This document shows, one piece after another, positions 21,017 through 21,191 of a stretch of 21,191 bases of DNA. The DNA comes from JBBRSC01 sp038245795. GTDB lineage: Bacteria > Actinomycetota > Acidimicrobiia > Acidimicrobiales > Microtrichaceae. Position numbers and translations under genes: made by a program. Under the pieces are notes generated by a model that worked only from the letters and a program-made list of their open reading frames with translations, was not told where the DNA came from and ran no database searches. Within the stretch, counting starts at the first letter, position 1. Each line of letters begins with the position of its first letter. The DNA is taken from assembly GCA_038245795.1 (NCBI GenBank), contig JBBRSC010000023.1, positions 1 through 21,191 of the forward strand, given 5' to 3'.

Positions 21017-21191
21017 TCAGTGTCCGAGTAACGCTGCCCGGACCGTTGCGCGATGCGCGCGTGCCGAGCCGTCGCGTCGAACCAGGACCCACGCACGTTT
21101 CATGAAGAACTGAAGGTCGTATTCAACGGTGTACCCGATCGCCCCGTGGCACTGCAGCGTGAGATCCGCCACCAACTGGGCCGCATCGGAC
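21017..21191 (-). CDS. C-terminal fragment of an acyl-CoA dehydrogenase (runs off right edge)
   Basis: The last 57 residues of a minus-strand gene are visible, ending GSARAHRATVRAALLGH and then TGA at 21017-21019. QCHGAIGYTVEYDLQFFMKR is the characteristic helix and loop at the C-terminus of actinobacterial acyl-CoA dehydrogenases, of the sort seen in the short FadE subunits of steroid side-chain heteromers; the exact subgroup cannot be set from this piece. It is another acyl-CoA dehydrogenase in the same minus-strand direction as fadA6, suggesting that the catabolic region continues to the right. Confidence 0.75.
   Translation of the reverse strand, partial: SDAAQLVADLTLQCHGAIGYTVEYDLQFFMKRAWVLVRRDGSARAHRATVRAALLGH

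Overview
The window looks like chromosomal DNA of a high-GC actinobacterium, most plausibly an Acidimicrobiia-type (Ilumatobacter-like) organism. Reasons: strong G/C third-position bias, many GTG starts, frequent ATGA stop/start overlaps, apparent leaderless promoters, and proteins whose closest remembered relatives are mycobacterial steroid-degradation enzymes. All family assignments are made by eye from sequence motifs and recalled homologues; no search was run. No tRNA, rRNA, insertion sequence, CRISPR array or prophage gene was seen, and no gene-free stretch exceeds 300 bases (the longest are 444-597, 16554-16691, 20016-20142 and 9599-9719).

Layout. 1-443 (minus): start of an unknown single-pass membrane protein running off the left edge. 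598-3370: an SsuD-like flavin monooxygenase (minus) divergent from a Gfo/Idh/MocA dehydrogenase and a translationally coupled Nudix hydrolase (plus), apparently sharing one symmetric promoter. 3398-4960: a beta-propeller lipoprotein and an orphan protein. 4983-7033 (minus): two tandem, overlapping, membrane-anchored LpqC/PHB-depolymerase-like esterases. 7123-10925 (plus): fadE30-like acyl-CoA dehydrogenase, ipdF-like SDR and MaoC hydratase with overlapping codons, then a strong hairpin and a FadA3-like thiolase with its own promoter; together these cover the four reactions of a beta-oxidation turn. 10927-12898 (minus): an Rv3548c-like SDR followed by an APH-like kinase, divergent from a F420-type LLM oxidoreductase (12966-13808, plus). 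13830-16553 (minus): a TPR-GGDEF-EAL cyclic-di-GMP protein. 16692-20015 (minus): SDR, acyl-CoA dehydrogenase and FadA6-like thiolase. 20143-21012 (plus): a SAM methyltransferase. 21017 to the right edge (minus): C-terminus of another acyl-CoA dehydrogenase.

How the genes fit. FadE30, IpdF, FadA6 and an Rv3548c-like SDR are the hallmark set around catabolism of HIP, the C/D-ring and propionate remnant of cholesterol, in Mycobacterium. Supporting this, a perfect match to the KstR operator consensus TnnAACnnGTTnnA lies before the 18805 acyl-CoA dehydrogenase and a one-mismatch version before fadA6. Independently, a 14-base palindromic element (TGACGGGTCGTCAG) occurs before both the fadE30 operon and the Rv3548c-like SDR, suggesting a second, unassigned regulator that ties those two units together. 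The ring-opening genes (ipdAB, ipdC, echA20, fadD3) are not in the window, so the pathway assignment is inference.
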